From Tieghemiomyces parasiticus (Eukaryota; Kickxellomycota; Dimargaritomycetes; Dimargaritales; Dimargaritaceae): a DNA stretch of 29,881 nt. The notes under the pieces are model-generated. The model did no database searches and was not told the DNA's origin. It worked only from the letters and a program-made list of their open reading frames with translations. The position numbers and the translations under genes were made by a program. The DNA is taken from contig JANBPT010000578.1 in the NCBI GenBank assembly GCA_027575765.1, forward strand, positions 1-29,881, given 5' to 3'. Below, piece after piece: positions 9,326-20,413 of this stretch. Each line of letters begins with the position of its first letter. Positions within the stretch are counted from its first letter, which is position 1.

Positions 9326-12300
9326 ATGTTGGCCGAGCCTTCCCCATTGCCCAGCCTCTGGCATGCGCTCGCCCAGGCCCGCCTAGCAAACGAATCTCTG
9401 TCTCAGCTTGAAGTAGGTGGGCGTCCCTGGTCTTTAAACTCCGCTGGAACTCGGGCATTCCCGCGTCAGGGAGAGACACTATGACTCGAGCCAAGTTGCT
9501 TAATGTTTGCCGATCGTTTTTTTGTATGGAATGCAGCGTGGGGCTAGCGACCGCTGCTATCCTCGCGCCAGACTTACGGCCAGAGACCCGCTCAATATGC
9601 CATACGGTAGCCCCATAACCAACCCAGCAAACCATCCTTACAATCTTATCTATAGCCTGGCTATTTTCCTCACTTCTGCCGCCTCTCCTTGACCTAGGAA
9701 CCGACGCCGATCGAATACGAGGACGTCCTCGTTTGGCACATACCCGTCGCCATCGATCACCCGCTGCGCTGTTTCGTCGGCACCCCCGAGTTCTACCTTC
9801 TTAGTGCACCCACGTCCCCAGCCGTAGACCTGGATGGGGTATGTACTTAGGAAAACTGGACCCCGTGTCAGTAAGATTTAGGCAAACGCAGTGCCCTCCA
9901 GGTCGGCTTCGCGGATGGTTGGGCCTAATCCCTTACATTACCTGCGCTACCTCTTCCCTATCTTGATTCCCAGTTAAATTCCCGCCAGGTCCAACCTTAT
10001 CATGCCATCCACGTCGACGGGCTGGGTGTCAGCACCAGGGCTACCCGCCCGAGCAGTCAGGTAGAAAGTCAGGTCAGTCTAATGGGAACATGTGTGGTGA
10101 AGGTCACCGGCTTGGTAGCTAGGGTAGGACGTTCGTTGCGGGCTGAACGGTGCCCATTTACCTTGGGCCCTGGTGATTTCCCGTTGTGATTCTAACCATA
10201 GTGCTCCGTTCGAATCGCTCCCCTCCCCTCGCTTTTCTACGGTGCCAGACACCCTCCTCACTTGGATACCGAGTGAACTGGTCGGCCGACCCTCTCCAAC
10301 CGCTCACGTACGAAGACGGCCGGTACCGACTCTCACAGTTGAGCATGTCGCTCACCGCCGACGCCGCCGCCACCCGCCCGTTGGTCTTGGCTGCCGTCAC
10401 AACCCCACAGGCCCCACGCGGCACGGTTTATCTCGGCCTGCGCTATCCAACCTCGCCGCAGGACCTGCCAAGCGTGCTCAGCGTTGACCTGCGGGCAGTG
10501 TGCAGCGCCAGCCGGACGATCACTCCTACCAAGCTGGTGCTTAGCCGTGAAGGTGCCGAGGCTCTGATCCACAGAAATCGCCCCGTTCATCGTGCCGGGG
10601 CCCCGCCCCACGTGGCCTGTCGGGCCCGCTATTACCTCGTGGGCGGCCCTCTCTATACTCCTGCGGCCATTCCAACCGACCTAACCTCGTCGACCTCAGC
10701 AGTGTACGTCGAAGCCGCGTGGGATGTGCCTACTGGCCAGCTCGCCGAGCCCCTGCACATTGGGGGCCCGCCCCTTTCCGCTCGCGTCACTTTGGATGTG
10801 TTTAGCTTCCCCGGCCAGATCGACCGCGAGACCCACGCTGTACTCGAGGGGCTTTTGGGTGAGCTACAGTACCTCATGATCTGGAATGGCATTCTACAGG
10901 GTTATCTAGATTGGCCCGCTGTGCCTGGCGACCCTGGCAAACAAGCGGCAGGTACCGTTTCGCCGGCCTTCGTCACCCGCGTCGATCACTTCTTTAGCGA
11001 GTTGGCTCCGGAAGACGGCCGTGACATGGATAAGGATATACCCGCCACTGTCGGCCCTAGTGAGGAGGCTGATCCGAACCTACCGGATCTCTTTTACCAG
11101 CTACCGGCGCGTAAGGACCAGGATTTCACGGAACGATTTTGGCAGCTGTGCCAAACGGCCCAGTCGCAGGCCGACCTTACCGAGGCCATTTCAGCCCTCG
11201 CCGAGCACCTCGAAGCTGGCAAACTCAAGCTAGTGGTAAGTAGCGATTATGGAAGAAAACCAAGCGTCCTAGATGCTCGACAAGGTCAAGGCGACCCGCT
11301 CACCACCGGAGCAACAGGCTGAGCCTGTTGGTTTCATCACTTTTCATTATTCCGGACCCTCCTTCTCACTTCACTGTAACCTCACTACCAACCTACTGTC
11401 GTTGACCTACCTGACTGGCTTCGCTCAGGTGGACAAGGCCAACCCGTCGAGTCTCGCCCGGGTGATCCGTGACTTTATCAAACTGTCGCAAATGGAGACC
11501 GTACCGGATTACCAGGAACAGCGGGGCCGTCTGGCGAGTACCCTCGACTACTGGATGGAACAGCCTCTCGAGATTCTGGTCGAAATTGGTCTCTATAAGC
11601 TGCGTCTCGACTACTGTTTCCACCTGATCGGCCACCACTTCGCCACCCACCAGCAGCTAGAATACTACCTCGATGGGCAGGTCAGTCACGCCGAACAGCT
11701 TACCCGTCTGCGCCAGCTGCACCGCTGCCTAGAAGTGTGGGCCCTAATCAAGGTCCAGGTGCACCTGTTTCCCTACGAGAGTCTTCGACAGATCGTCGGG
11801 GCCTTGCTGGCTTTCTTTAGTCGCCCCAGCGGCGGGGAAGAGGGGTCTGATGCGATTGACGAGTCCGATGGAGCAGAGGACGATGAGAGCCAAGAGACCA
11901 CCCGCGATCCTCGGATCGACCGGCCCCTCCGCCTACGTATCGTGATGCCGCGCTTCTCGAATGGTACCAACACTATGATGGAGAATCTGGTCACGAGGTA
12001 AGTTTGCCACAGTCATTTCCCCCACCCCCCCCCCCCAGCACTTCTATCCTGCACACCACACTACATGTGGTGTGGGTGGGGTGACCGATGCCAGGACGGG
12101 GGATTAGCGCAGTAATCTGGTGCCTTTTTCTTTCGTTTCTGGTCTTGTGGGCTGACGACACCTCCCATTTCACGGGCCAGCTTTCAGTAGCAATCCGAGA
12201 CCGGCCCTAAATTGTGGGAAATTTACGGTCGGGAGTTGAGCCCCCAACCCTCTCATTCGACGTGGCTCTCGCTACATTCGTTTTCTTGTGCTTTTTTTTA

Positions 12301-12690
12301 CAACCACAAGGCTAACATCCACATTCACCCCCCTCCTTATGTGCACACCACTCCGCTTCTCGACTGAATCATAGTCACGACTTCACCGAATGGTCGGTCG
12401 TGTACCGCCAGGGGGGGTCTCCCGCCGGTTCGGATGCTGCTTGTCGGAGTAGTCAGACTCATTTTTTTCTTACCAAGGACACCTCCATACTTCCCCGCGC
12501 ACTGCAGGTGGCCGACGCCTCGGGTAACGAAGATCCGGACCTCCATCTGTCCCCTTTTTCCAACTTGCTACATGACAACCTAACTGAGGCACCCGCAGGT
12601 CTGGAAACTGACGAAGACGACCTGGGGCTAGCAATGGGCAGTGGAATGGTCGGTCGGTACCTATTGCTCCAGGCAATCGTGGGAGAATAG
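9326..12690 (+). CDS. ZWILCH: Zwilch-like RZZ kinetochore complex subunit
   Basis: Zwilch, with Rod and Zw10, forms the RZZ complex. In animals this recruits the Mad1-Mad2 checkpoint proteins and dynein to unattached kinetochores. Exons are 9326-9412, 9698-9838, 9989-10072, 10249-11235, 11429-11997 and 12375-12690, giving 727 residues. The order of matching blocks follows Zwilch throughout: an N-terminal segment with LWHALAQARLANES followed by an acidic and Val-rich strand; the AAWDV region; a helix with LLGELQYLMIW; QDFTERFWQL; and the most telling block, ILVEIGLYKLRLDY (about 482-495), followed by LEYYLDG and LRQLHRCLEVW. The C-terminal exon carries W/Y strands similar to the animal protein's end. 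Exon 3 could stop 12 nt earlier (10060), also in phase. An acidic insert sits near the end of exon 5. Identification rests on family recognition by eye; weak overall identity is normal for Zwilch. Confidence 0.85.
12025..12036. repeat. Poly-C run in Zwilch intron 5
   Basis: Twelve consecutive C residues lie inside the last Zwilch intron (11998-12374). Such runs are prone to length errors in sequencing, but this one is intronic and does not affect the reading frame. Confidence 0.85.
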
Positions 12691-12774
12691 CCAGACTTCT
12701 AGTAACGCCGAACTCCCCTCCCCCTCCCACTTGACTGTGTGTCCGATTGAAGTTTTGCTACGCCACAGTAATCA

Positions 12775-12780
12775 ATTAAA
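12775..12780 (+). promoter_or_regulatory. Candidate poly(A) signal of Zwilch (ATTAAA)
   Basis: ATTAAA, the commonest variant of AATAAA, occurs 85 bases after the Zwilch stop codon. Position is the only support. Confidence 0.3.
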
Positions 12781-14269
12781 TCCAAGGATTTTAACGCGTA
12801 CAAATAATAGCAGGGACTATTCAGGGCTACCCAACTCTAAATTGTGTCGATGGTAATTGCAGGATGTGACCAACTATATGGCTATACTGAGTTGTAGTAT
12901 TCTGAAGCCATGGACTGGTCCCGCGTCGTCTACACAATATAACGTCATGTATTGGGACTTACGCCATGAAGTCGCTCTCCTTTTCTTTAGGCTTGCCTGA
13001 AAATGTCACCTCGTTTGTATTGTACGGCAAATCACGCCGGATAGCCATCAATAGTACCGAGACTGTCGCGATTGGAGGAGAGTAGTGTCTTTGAGGGCTG
13101 TCCTAGTACCCTTCATGCTTTCCGTTCCGTTACCGGGCAACGATTTGGCTTCCAATCACCCCACGTCGCTATTACCTCTAGAAGAGTGTCCCAGGCCAAT
13201 TTAACTAGTATATTTCTGGTGTTCAGCCAGATGACCGTTAACCCTGGGAAAAACATTCCTAATTATTGAAATTAGTAGTCCGAGTCCCAGGGCCCTTTGA
13301 CCCCAAATTTTAACGGCAACTCGTCCAACTACCCACAAATTTACCCGTGTCCTGTTTCTAATCCCCCCTGACCTGTGTCCTATATGTTCACATTAAAACC
13401 AGCGGCTCATGTGCATCGGTGGTAGGCAAGGACTGGCAGCGTCCCAATAGACTGAATCCTATAATTCTTTTAACCATGGTGTCCGCTCCTTGGCCCATCG
13501 CAACCTCCCTCCCCCGCCTTCACAGGGACGATCGGATGGTCCATCAACTAGGGTCCACCGGGCCTGATTTCTAAAAAATATACCCTCCCCCGGCTGCCTA
13601 TCACTTGATTATCCCCATCAATTTATGGTAATCGACCCTACACTAGTAGTTGGTGAGAAATAGAGCGAATGGGGCGGCCGTCGAAGCCCCACCTACCTAG
13701 CAGTAACCTATTGGTGCATTGCCATCGGGTACTGGTATTGTTTGAGATATGATACAAAGTACTTAGAGGGGGGAATGGCCTGAACGGCGTTTGCGGTTTC
13801 TAATAGCAGTAATAAATGTTTTTATACAACTAGGCCTAGGCCAAGGACAAATCAATTGTTTAGTCGCAATTGACACAATAAAGCACCGCTGTCACGATAG
13901 ACGGGCCACAATATCAACACGGTGTTGATGTGCTATCGAGTGGGTTGAGGTTGATTCCCAAAAGGCCGTGCTGCTACACCAAGGATAAAAGTTGCCGATC
14001 AAGTACGAACCTGAGCAGTGATATTGACGGTTTTTGCTAATATTAGGCTCCGAAATAAATACAATATACCGCACAAGCAGAACTAGCAGATTTTTCGGCC
14101 TACCATTGTAGCCAGGTCCCCCCTCCACGCACTCGTCCTCTGACAGTTTAGTAGCATCCTTAGAGTTTCACCTTGTATGATACAGCCTATTCACCTGATC
14201 TCGTGCCATAGTCAACGTCAGAATCTGGCAGGTTATCCCGAGATCTATTCATTATCCATCTGATTGCGA

Positions 14270-14280
14270 GGGGGGGGGGG
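14270..14280. repeat. Poly-G homopolymer
   Basis: Eleven G residues in a row lie in the gene-poor region between Zwilch and the homeobox gene. No function is suggested; the exact length may be uncertain in any assembly. Confidence 0.85.
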
Positions 14281-17200
14281 TGGAGTGAGACCCTTGCGGC
14301 GGTGTTTACACTTTAGAGTTTACTGGTAAATCCAGGACCGTCGGTGAGTGTATTCCGTGTAGCTGTGTGGAACCCGAGGGTAGGACGCCAAGCCACCGCA
14401 AGGTTACACAAATTTAAGCTGCTGGCTTGAACCGAGTTCTCAATGCAATAAACAGAACAGGCTCCTAGCTTATTGCATTGTGGGTAATTGCCCATAAATA
14501 ATGAAGAGCCAGTGGATACCATAGGTGTCATTATTAAAATACCCTACCTACGTTGTCATCGAAAACCTGTACGCTAAATCCACCGACGGAATGGATAGTA
14601 AGGACCGGTTTCCTCCGTATTACCCTGTCACATAAGCAGCCGCATTAATTTTCAGCTGCATCTATTTAAGCCCATTGGTTGGCCCTATAAGTTACCATTA
14701 CGTTTGGCGACTAGTCGCCGATCACCATCGAGATCATTGATTGCGCGTCACTGCTCTAGTAGAATATCGGCCAAGATCTACGGCTGATCGGCCTGGTAGG
14801 CTATTTATAAACCCATCTTTCCGGTGTTCGGTTAGCTCCCGTGGAGCGATAGATGGACTTACGCTTCCCTCACTACCCAATACCGTTTCGCGAATACGCT
14901 CGAAGGTGGGGTCAGCAGGAAGGACTTCTATTGAACGGTTTACTTTCGTTTAGGGCCCGTCCGGCCGCAAAGGAAGGGTGGGGGGGGCGGATATGACACA
15001 TTACGCCGACCGAATGGCTGAAGTATCCGACAAGTAGAGGGGGTATCGTAGCCGATGAGTAACCAAGAGGGCCACCTCTCACCGTATGGACGAGCATTTG
15101 GCCAACGTAGCGCCTCTCCAGATCCCTCCACTATCCCGGGCCCACGTGCGTTCTACCGGAAGGGGGGTCTACAAAGGTACCAGACGAAAGTGGCGGGTCT
15201 TCACAGATTGGGCTAGCCAGCCATCAGCCCTCATTTCGTAAGGCCCAACACCCCATTTTACCTTGCTTTCCTTGCATCTATCGATATTTTATTGTTCAAA
15301 GGTAAGGTGCCACTCATCCTTTACTCCACATCGTCTTTTGACGAGAGTATACATTGACAACTCATACTATTTTTTCAATAGTAAAAGGGCCAATCTGGAC
15401 CGCTGTGTTACGCCTGTAAATACATATCGTATTAACGACAGTACCACAAGACGTGTACGTCTGCTAGAGAATTCTTTATGGGGAGTAACGGCCACACTTT
15501 GTGATCGGGTCCGTTATAGGACCCAGTTGGTCGAGTGGATGGTGTTTTGCACAGCCACCAGGCCCACCCTTGCAGCCTACGGACAATCCCAGCCAACCGG
15601 TTGCCGCATGACGAGTGTCAAGTTCCACCTTCGGCGGCTACCACCACCTCTGGCTGTTCGCCCGATCCGCCGGTGCTCGTTATCCATCCAGGCTAACATA
15701 GACACGGGATTGACACCTCACCTTTACAGATTCTTCACGCGGTACTCCTCTACGTTCGTGTGTCCGCCGTAGTCTTCGTTTGTCTCCTGGCCGAGCGGAT
15801 CCCGTGGCAGTTTGGGGTTTCGACCGTGCGACACTCGAAGTTATTTTTATGTTGGGGAAGGAGGGTGGCCTGGCCGGTTATACTGTTTTGCTCTTGAAGT
15901 CAAGGCACACACCGAAGCTAAAAATTGGGCCGATGATGCTCAGTAAGGATTACTTCATGGTGCCGCTGTCTATATTCTCCTTTTTTAGGCTCGGCTGCCG
16001 CGCCTCCTATGTATAGTGACAGCCCAGCCCCTTACATCCGCCCCTCCTTACCAATATTATATACTCCGCCGTAGTGGTGGGGGAGTCGTCATGGTCGGCA
16101 ATCACGGGGTGGGGATTTGTGATGGTGGGGCAGGTGGGGCTCTACCTGTGGATAGAGCGGCAGTGCGAACATAGCCCAACGTGTCGCCCATCCCAGTGGA
16201 CTGTCTCTACAATACGGTTAGGAGTACGGGGCGCTCAGTAAGAGCTATACCATACATAGCCATCCGTACCGTCTGAGTTCTCCGATACACAGGGCGCAGT
16301 AATGAAATGGGCCAGCGGGATTATCCGATAGGATGTATATTATTATAGCCAAGAGAAAACGGGCAATGATATTGCAGAATTCATATAGTGGAGAGACGAT
16401 ACAATATGTCTATGTTTGTTCGCCAGACCGCATTAGCCAGGGGGATAATGAATTTCTTGACAACCCGACATTGGTTGGACGGTGCACGCACGACACACAG
16501 GGTGCGGGGGAGCTGTGCGCCTCCATGTAACGCATTAATCAACTGGACCTGACATCGGCAGGTTTTGTCGCTCCGGGTATGCTGAGGATACCTGCCAGCG
16601 AAGGACAACGCCCCTCCACTGCGGCGGAGGCTTGGCTGCAGTTTTGGTGTGCTGGGTCCACCCTCATGCACTATCACCTCTTGCCTGGGATCGGCTCGCT
16701 GGTAGCGATGTGCTGGTTGGGCCCACGCTTTCGCTACTCTAATATTGTAAGGCTTGGTGTCCATTTTTTGGCCTGTGGACCAGCGTACCACATCAGTAAC
16801 CGCTGCCTCCATCCTAAGAGGCACCAAAAAGCCCCATTAATAGACGAACAGGTAGGGTCACTTGGCGAGGCAATCCCCTAATCACGATACATCTTCCCTT
16901 CGCTACTAGCGCCCATTCATTTCTGCCGACTTACAGGATATTTTCGGTAAGCAACGCCCAATTAGGAGTCGAAAGGCCCAAAACGTGGTCTATGACTCCG
17001 ATTGTAACCCCTTTGGGCCTGGACAGAGGGAGAAGCGGCAGGAATGGGCAGGCAGAGGATAGGGCGCGCCGACTCGGCCCAGGTGCGAAAGGATGACTGC
17101 AATCGGAGCATGTTGTCCGTACTATTCAGCTGTCACTGACCGAATCAAGGGTGGGGATCACCGTCCGGTCATAGTCTAGGAGGAGGGGCGGCGGTCGGCG

Positions 17201-18179
17201 CGTCGTTATCGCCGCCGCTGGACAGCTTCGCTAATGGCAAACGATATGCTGCGCCATACGCGGGCTAGCTCGATGTACACCATCAAATGTACCGATGATA
17301 CTGCACTACTCCAACTCGTCCCAAACTCTTCGTGGCATGGAAAGGCATACTGGGGTAAAACAACTGACCCTCGCTCCTCAAGGGACACGGCTGACATTGA
17401 TTTCTCGCTCATATGGGCGCACGTACATTGAACCCGGAGCCGTCGAGCAGAGGGAGTGGGACAAAGTAGAGAGAACTAGTCTGTCAGTGGCGGTTGGCCG
17501 ATACCTAGCAGGTGGAGATGCGGGCCTAACAAAGGATATATCCTGCGTCGATTCTTTCACGGCAAGCCCCTCTCGCGATATGTAACACCCTTTCCCCCTC
17601 CTCTCGCCCACTTTGACAGCGCGGTGAGGGATCGCCCACCACTCTCCCCCTGCTCTCCTCTTGCCAAAGCGCCCATCATTGGGCCGCTCCTTCGTTCCCC
17701 GCCTTCCCCTGCCGCTACACAGCATCTCCCCGCTCGCTTCCCGTCAACCGACATGAGTCCTACAGCCAGTAGGGCTTGGAGACGGTCATTGAGCAGGGCG
17801 TTGGTGCTCTTTACGCTGCCAATACTTGATTGTAGTCATCCTTGTCACTCCCCTGTCGAACAACGGCGTATCGTGCGCCCTCTCCCTTCCCACTCCAACG
17901 CTATGTGTTGCTCACGTCCACTGTTCCCATCCATCTGGTCAATTCGCTCAGTGCTCGATCCTGACCGCCCGAAGATTCGCCGTTATCAGACCGACCCCCC
18001 CCTGGCTGTACAGAGGGGGGCAAACCTCGCCTTACCGTTGCACCGTCACCCAATTGGCCATTCAGGCGGTCCGGATAGGCTTCGGCGGCCTACCTACTTT
18101 TGAACTCCCCATCACTCCTCCGCCGGCTACCACTTGCGCTATTCTTGGATCACTCACTGGTCCCCTGAGCTTATCATGC

Positions 18180-18197
18180 TATATATATATATATATA
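18180..18197. repeat. (TA)9 microsatellite
   Basis: Nine TA dinucleotides in a row lie about 2.2 kb upstream of the homeobox start codon. Simple repeat. Confidence 0.9.
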
Positions 18198-18359
18198 GTC
18201 CCTGTCCTCGGACCCAGTACCACGCTCATCCAGAATGGCCGTCGTACTGCTTACCATCCCTTCAAACCTAAACCCTTTTTGTTTTACTAACGATACACTT
18301 TACCTGCACAGGTAGCGGACCATGACAGTTTCCTTCCGACCTATATTTTCCAGTCAAAT

Positions 18360-18757
18360 GTCCCCCTTCTAACCCTTACTGTGCTCCCTCATCACACTAT
18401 TTTACACAGTTACCTAGTTTCCTTCACACCTCCATAATTCAACTCGATCCATTTAGTCATAACCTTATTCTGCGGTCGGACTCGTTACGAATCGCACAGC
18501 CGAACTTTTCGATATAACCGTGTTTCAGTCTCAGCCATACTGCTACAGTATTTTCAATCGCCTGACCCGTACCATCGTTCGTCTACGTAGTGACTGATTC
18601 ACCGCGGTAACCCATTCGTACTCCAATCCACTTGCATCTACCCGTCCCTATCCCTTTTGACCTCTATTCGTACACTGTCACCCACCATCATCGTCAACCA
18701 TCCAAAGCCTCGTCCACGCCACGTCGCCCGTATCTTCCTCATTTCCTCTCCCGCCAG
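18360..18757 (+). other. Candidate noncoding leader exon of the homeobox gene
   Basis: This C/T-rich stretch of about 400 bases contains no ATG on the plus strand. It ends in CCGCCAG followed by GTAAGTCAG at 18758, a near-perfect splice donor of the type used by the confirmed genes here. A matching acceptor (a pyrimidine tract ending in CTCTAG at 20408) lies five bases before the homeobox ATG. Joining the two would give a leader intron of 1651 nt. The 5' limit is arbitrary. This is inference from sequence only. Confidence 0.3.
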
Positions 18758-20082
18758 GTAAGTCAGTCTAAGTGCTCCTCGGTAAACAAATATGAAACAA
18801 AACATTGCATCGGGCCCTTTCCTTTTGCAACGCCGACGAGTATTTGACACATGCTTTACATATCAGCTCCCTGGGTGGCCAGGTTGAGAGTGCGCAGAAT
18901 GCGCATCTCGGTGGCGTCCGGGCGGCGGTGGGTAGTGTACGGGTGATAAGAGCCGGAGTGCAGTCGTCATACTCGGGCGGAGGAATAGAAGGGGCTTTAC
19001 CCCACCCCTGTTTCCACCACCCACAGTCGATAGGCAGGGTTCGACTGTCCTCACGACACATGGCGACCCGGGAGGCAGGTTTCGTACCCCCAGATCCATC
19101 TCGGGAGCGCCGTGTGGAAAACGGGTATGTGGGGTCAGGGGAGAAAGGGGCTCTTCCCGTGGCCGCCGCCGCTGACACTTGCCTGCCCATTGCACATTGG
19201 TAGTTAGGCCGGCCAATGTTTATTATTATTAGTATTCAAAAAGGACTGCAACCAGATTGGTATTCTGCTGACGAGAATCCGGTTCGAGAGTGCCCCGCCC
19301 GCGGGAAAGCCTCGAACCAGAGGCCTGCACAGTGTTGGAGTATTTTTTTGTATTACCGCCATTTTTCTCTCCTCAATTAGCCGACGGCATCACCACCTCT
19401 CCTACCTTCCCTACCCTCTCCCTCCTTTCTGTAGCCCACCCGTGCAGCTCTCCTTGCCAGGATGGCCACCCGCTGTGTGGAGAACCAACCCCCGCCTATC
19501 TCCGACAGCGGGGCGTCTAGGTCCTTGCGCATCCAATTGTTGGGAGGGCGGGGCCCACGGCGGACTCGGCCTGGGTCAGCTGCGCAGCAAGCTGCAGTCC
19601 CATTCACGGGCGGGGTTTCTTAAAACCTCCTAGGATCTAGCGGCCAACGGGTCTATCGACAACCTGAAGGGGAGTGATGTACGGGAAAGAAAAAGGAGGG
19701 AGGTTCTGTAGGGTAGGTGTCTCGAGCCACCCTCGATTACACCGTTTACCTTTATCGCCCTCCTCTCTCCTGTCACCCGCCTTCTCTCCCTTGCTTGGCT
19801 TCCCCTGACGCATCCCTGCGCCGGCCCGTCACCTTGTTCGGTCGGGTGCCTTAGTCAGTAGGCAACGTTTATTCCCTTGACCACTCACACCTAGCAGCAC
19901 GGCAGGTCGCCGCTGTGTGCATCCCCCTCCTTTTAGCCCTGCGGTCGTAACGCGACCGCACGCTCACGCGGCGCTGCTGATTTGGTCGCATTATATATTC
20001 ACAACCATTGATCGCCGGTCCTACACATTTTCCAGTCGCTCGACATATTATCTTAAACCACGCCAACCTAGTCACGCTAACC

Positions 20083-20154
20083 ATGTTAACTGTCTTCCTC
20101 TCTTATATATACATACATCGTTTCCCCGCTCCCCACCCTCCCACCTGCACCTAA
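20083..20154 (+). other. Possible upstream ORF before the homeobox gene
   Basis: ATG at 20083 opens a 23-codon frame ending with TAA at 20152-20154, in the pyrimidine-rich stretch before the homeobox gene. The 259 bases between it and the true ATG contain no other ATG. If transcription starts near the TATATA at about 19,991, this would be a translation-modulating uORF. If the leader intron is used, it is spliced out. Confidence 0.2.
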
Positions 20155-20413
20155 TATAGGTCCGACAGTCCACATCCGCCATTCCTCGGCCGCAGCCCCA
20201 CATCCGCACGGACCTATCCAGCCCTTTTCCCACCTCCTTTCGCCGCACTGCTTACCGTACCCGATCCGGGCATTCGACCTTTTAAAACAACATTTTTTTT
20301 ATTGCTTAATTGGCTACGTTTGACCTATACCCCAACCACTAGTACGGCTATCACCGTTCCTTAATTTCCAACCCGTAGTTTCTATTCGTCGATTTCTTTC
20401 GCCTCTAGCCACT

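Larger units (their letters stand above)
12691..17580. other. Gene-poor region after Zwilch
   Basis: An ATTAAA at 12775-12780, 85 bases after the Zwilch stop, may be its poly(A) signal. Beyond that I find no family match. The longest open frames (15263-15772 plus, 16381-16827 minus) start at TTG rather than ATG and resemble no known protein. An 11-base G run lies at 14270-14280. Short decayed elements or noncoding transcripts cannot be excluded by eye. Confidence 0.5.
17581..20413. other. Pyrimidine-rich upstream region of the homeobox gene
   Basis: From about 17,580 the plus strand becomes markedly C/T-rich, with patches near 17,590-17,760, 18,360-18,757 and 19,740-20,400. No protein gene is recognisable. 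A (TA)9 repeat lies at 18180-18197. The segment 18,360-18,757 has no ATG and ends in a consensus splice donor. A TATATA motif lies near 19,991. Pyrimidine-rich, ATG-poor sequence is typical of fungal promoters and leaders, so this is best read as an extended regulatory and leader region of the homeobox gene. Confidence 0.45.

Noticed and set aside
10195..10225. B-box-like GTTCGAATCGC inside Zwilch intron 3
   Set aside because: No T-stem pairing, acceptor stem or anticodon arm can be built around it.
11273..12001. Separate gene starting at ATG 11273
   Set aside because: The sequence from 11429 onward continues Zwilch homology in phase with exon 4; the first 52 codons match nothing and lie in a good GT-AG intron.
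15263..15772. 169-codon open frame on the plus strand
   Set aside because: It starts at TTG with no early ATG, lacks the C-rich third positions of the malic enzyme gene, matches no family, and one frame of this length is expected by chance in this much sequence.
16381..16827. 148-codon open frame on the minus strand
   Set aside because: It starts at TTG, has no recognisable domain, and overlaps an equally plausible chance frame on the other strand.
18863..19216. Cluster of overlapping frames on both strands
   Set aside because: Mutually exclusive frames in GC-rich sequence, with no domain and no supporting splice or start context.
19275..19320. GGTTCGAG motifs on both strands resembling tRNA B boxes
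   Set aside because: Flanking bases do not form a T stem and there is no cloverleaf.
19476..19490. TGTGGAGAACCAACC resembling the LTR start
   Set aside because: Similarity to the LTR ends after about 15 bases, with no LTR end, target duplication or further match; treated as chance.
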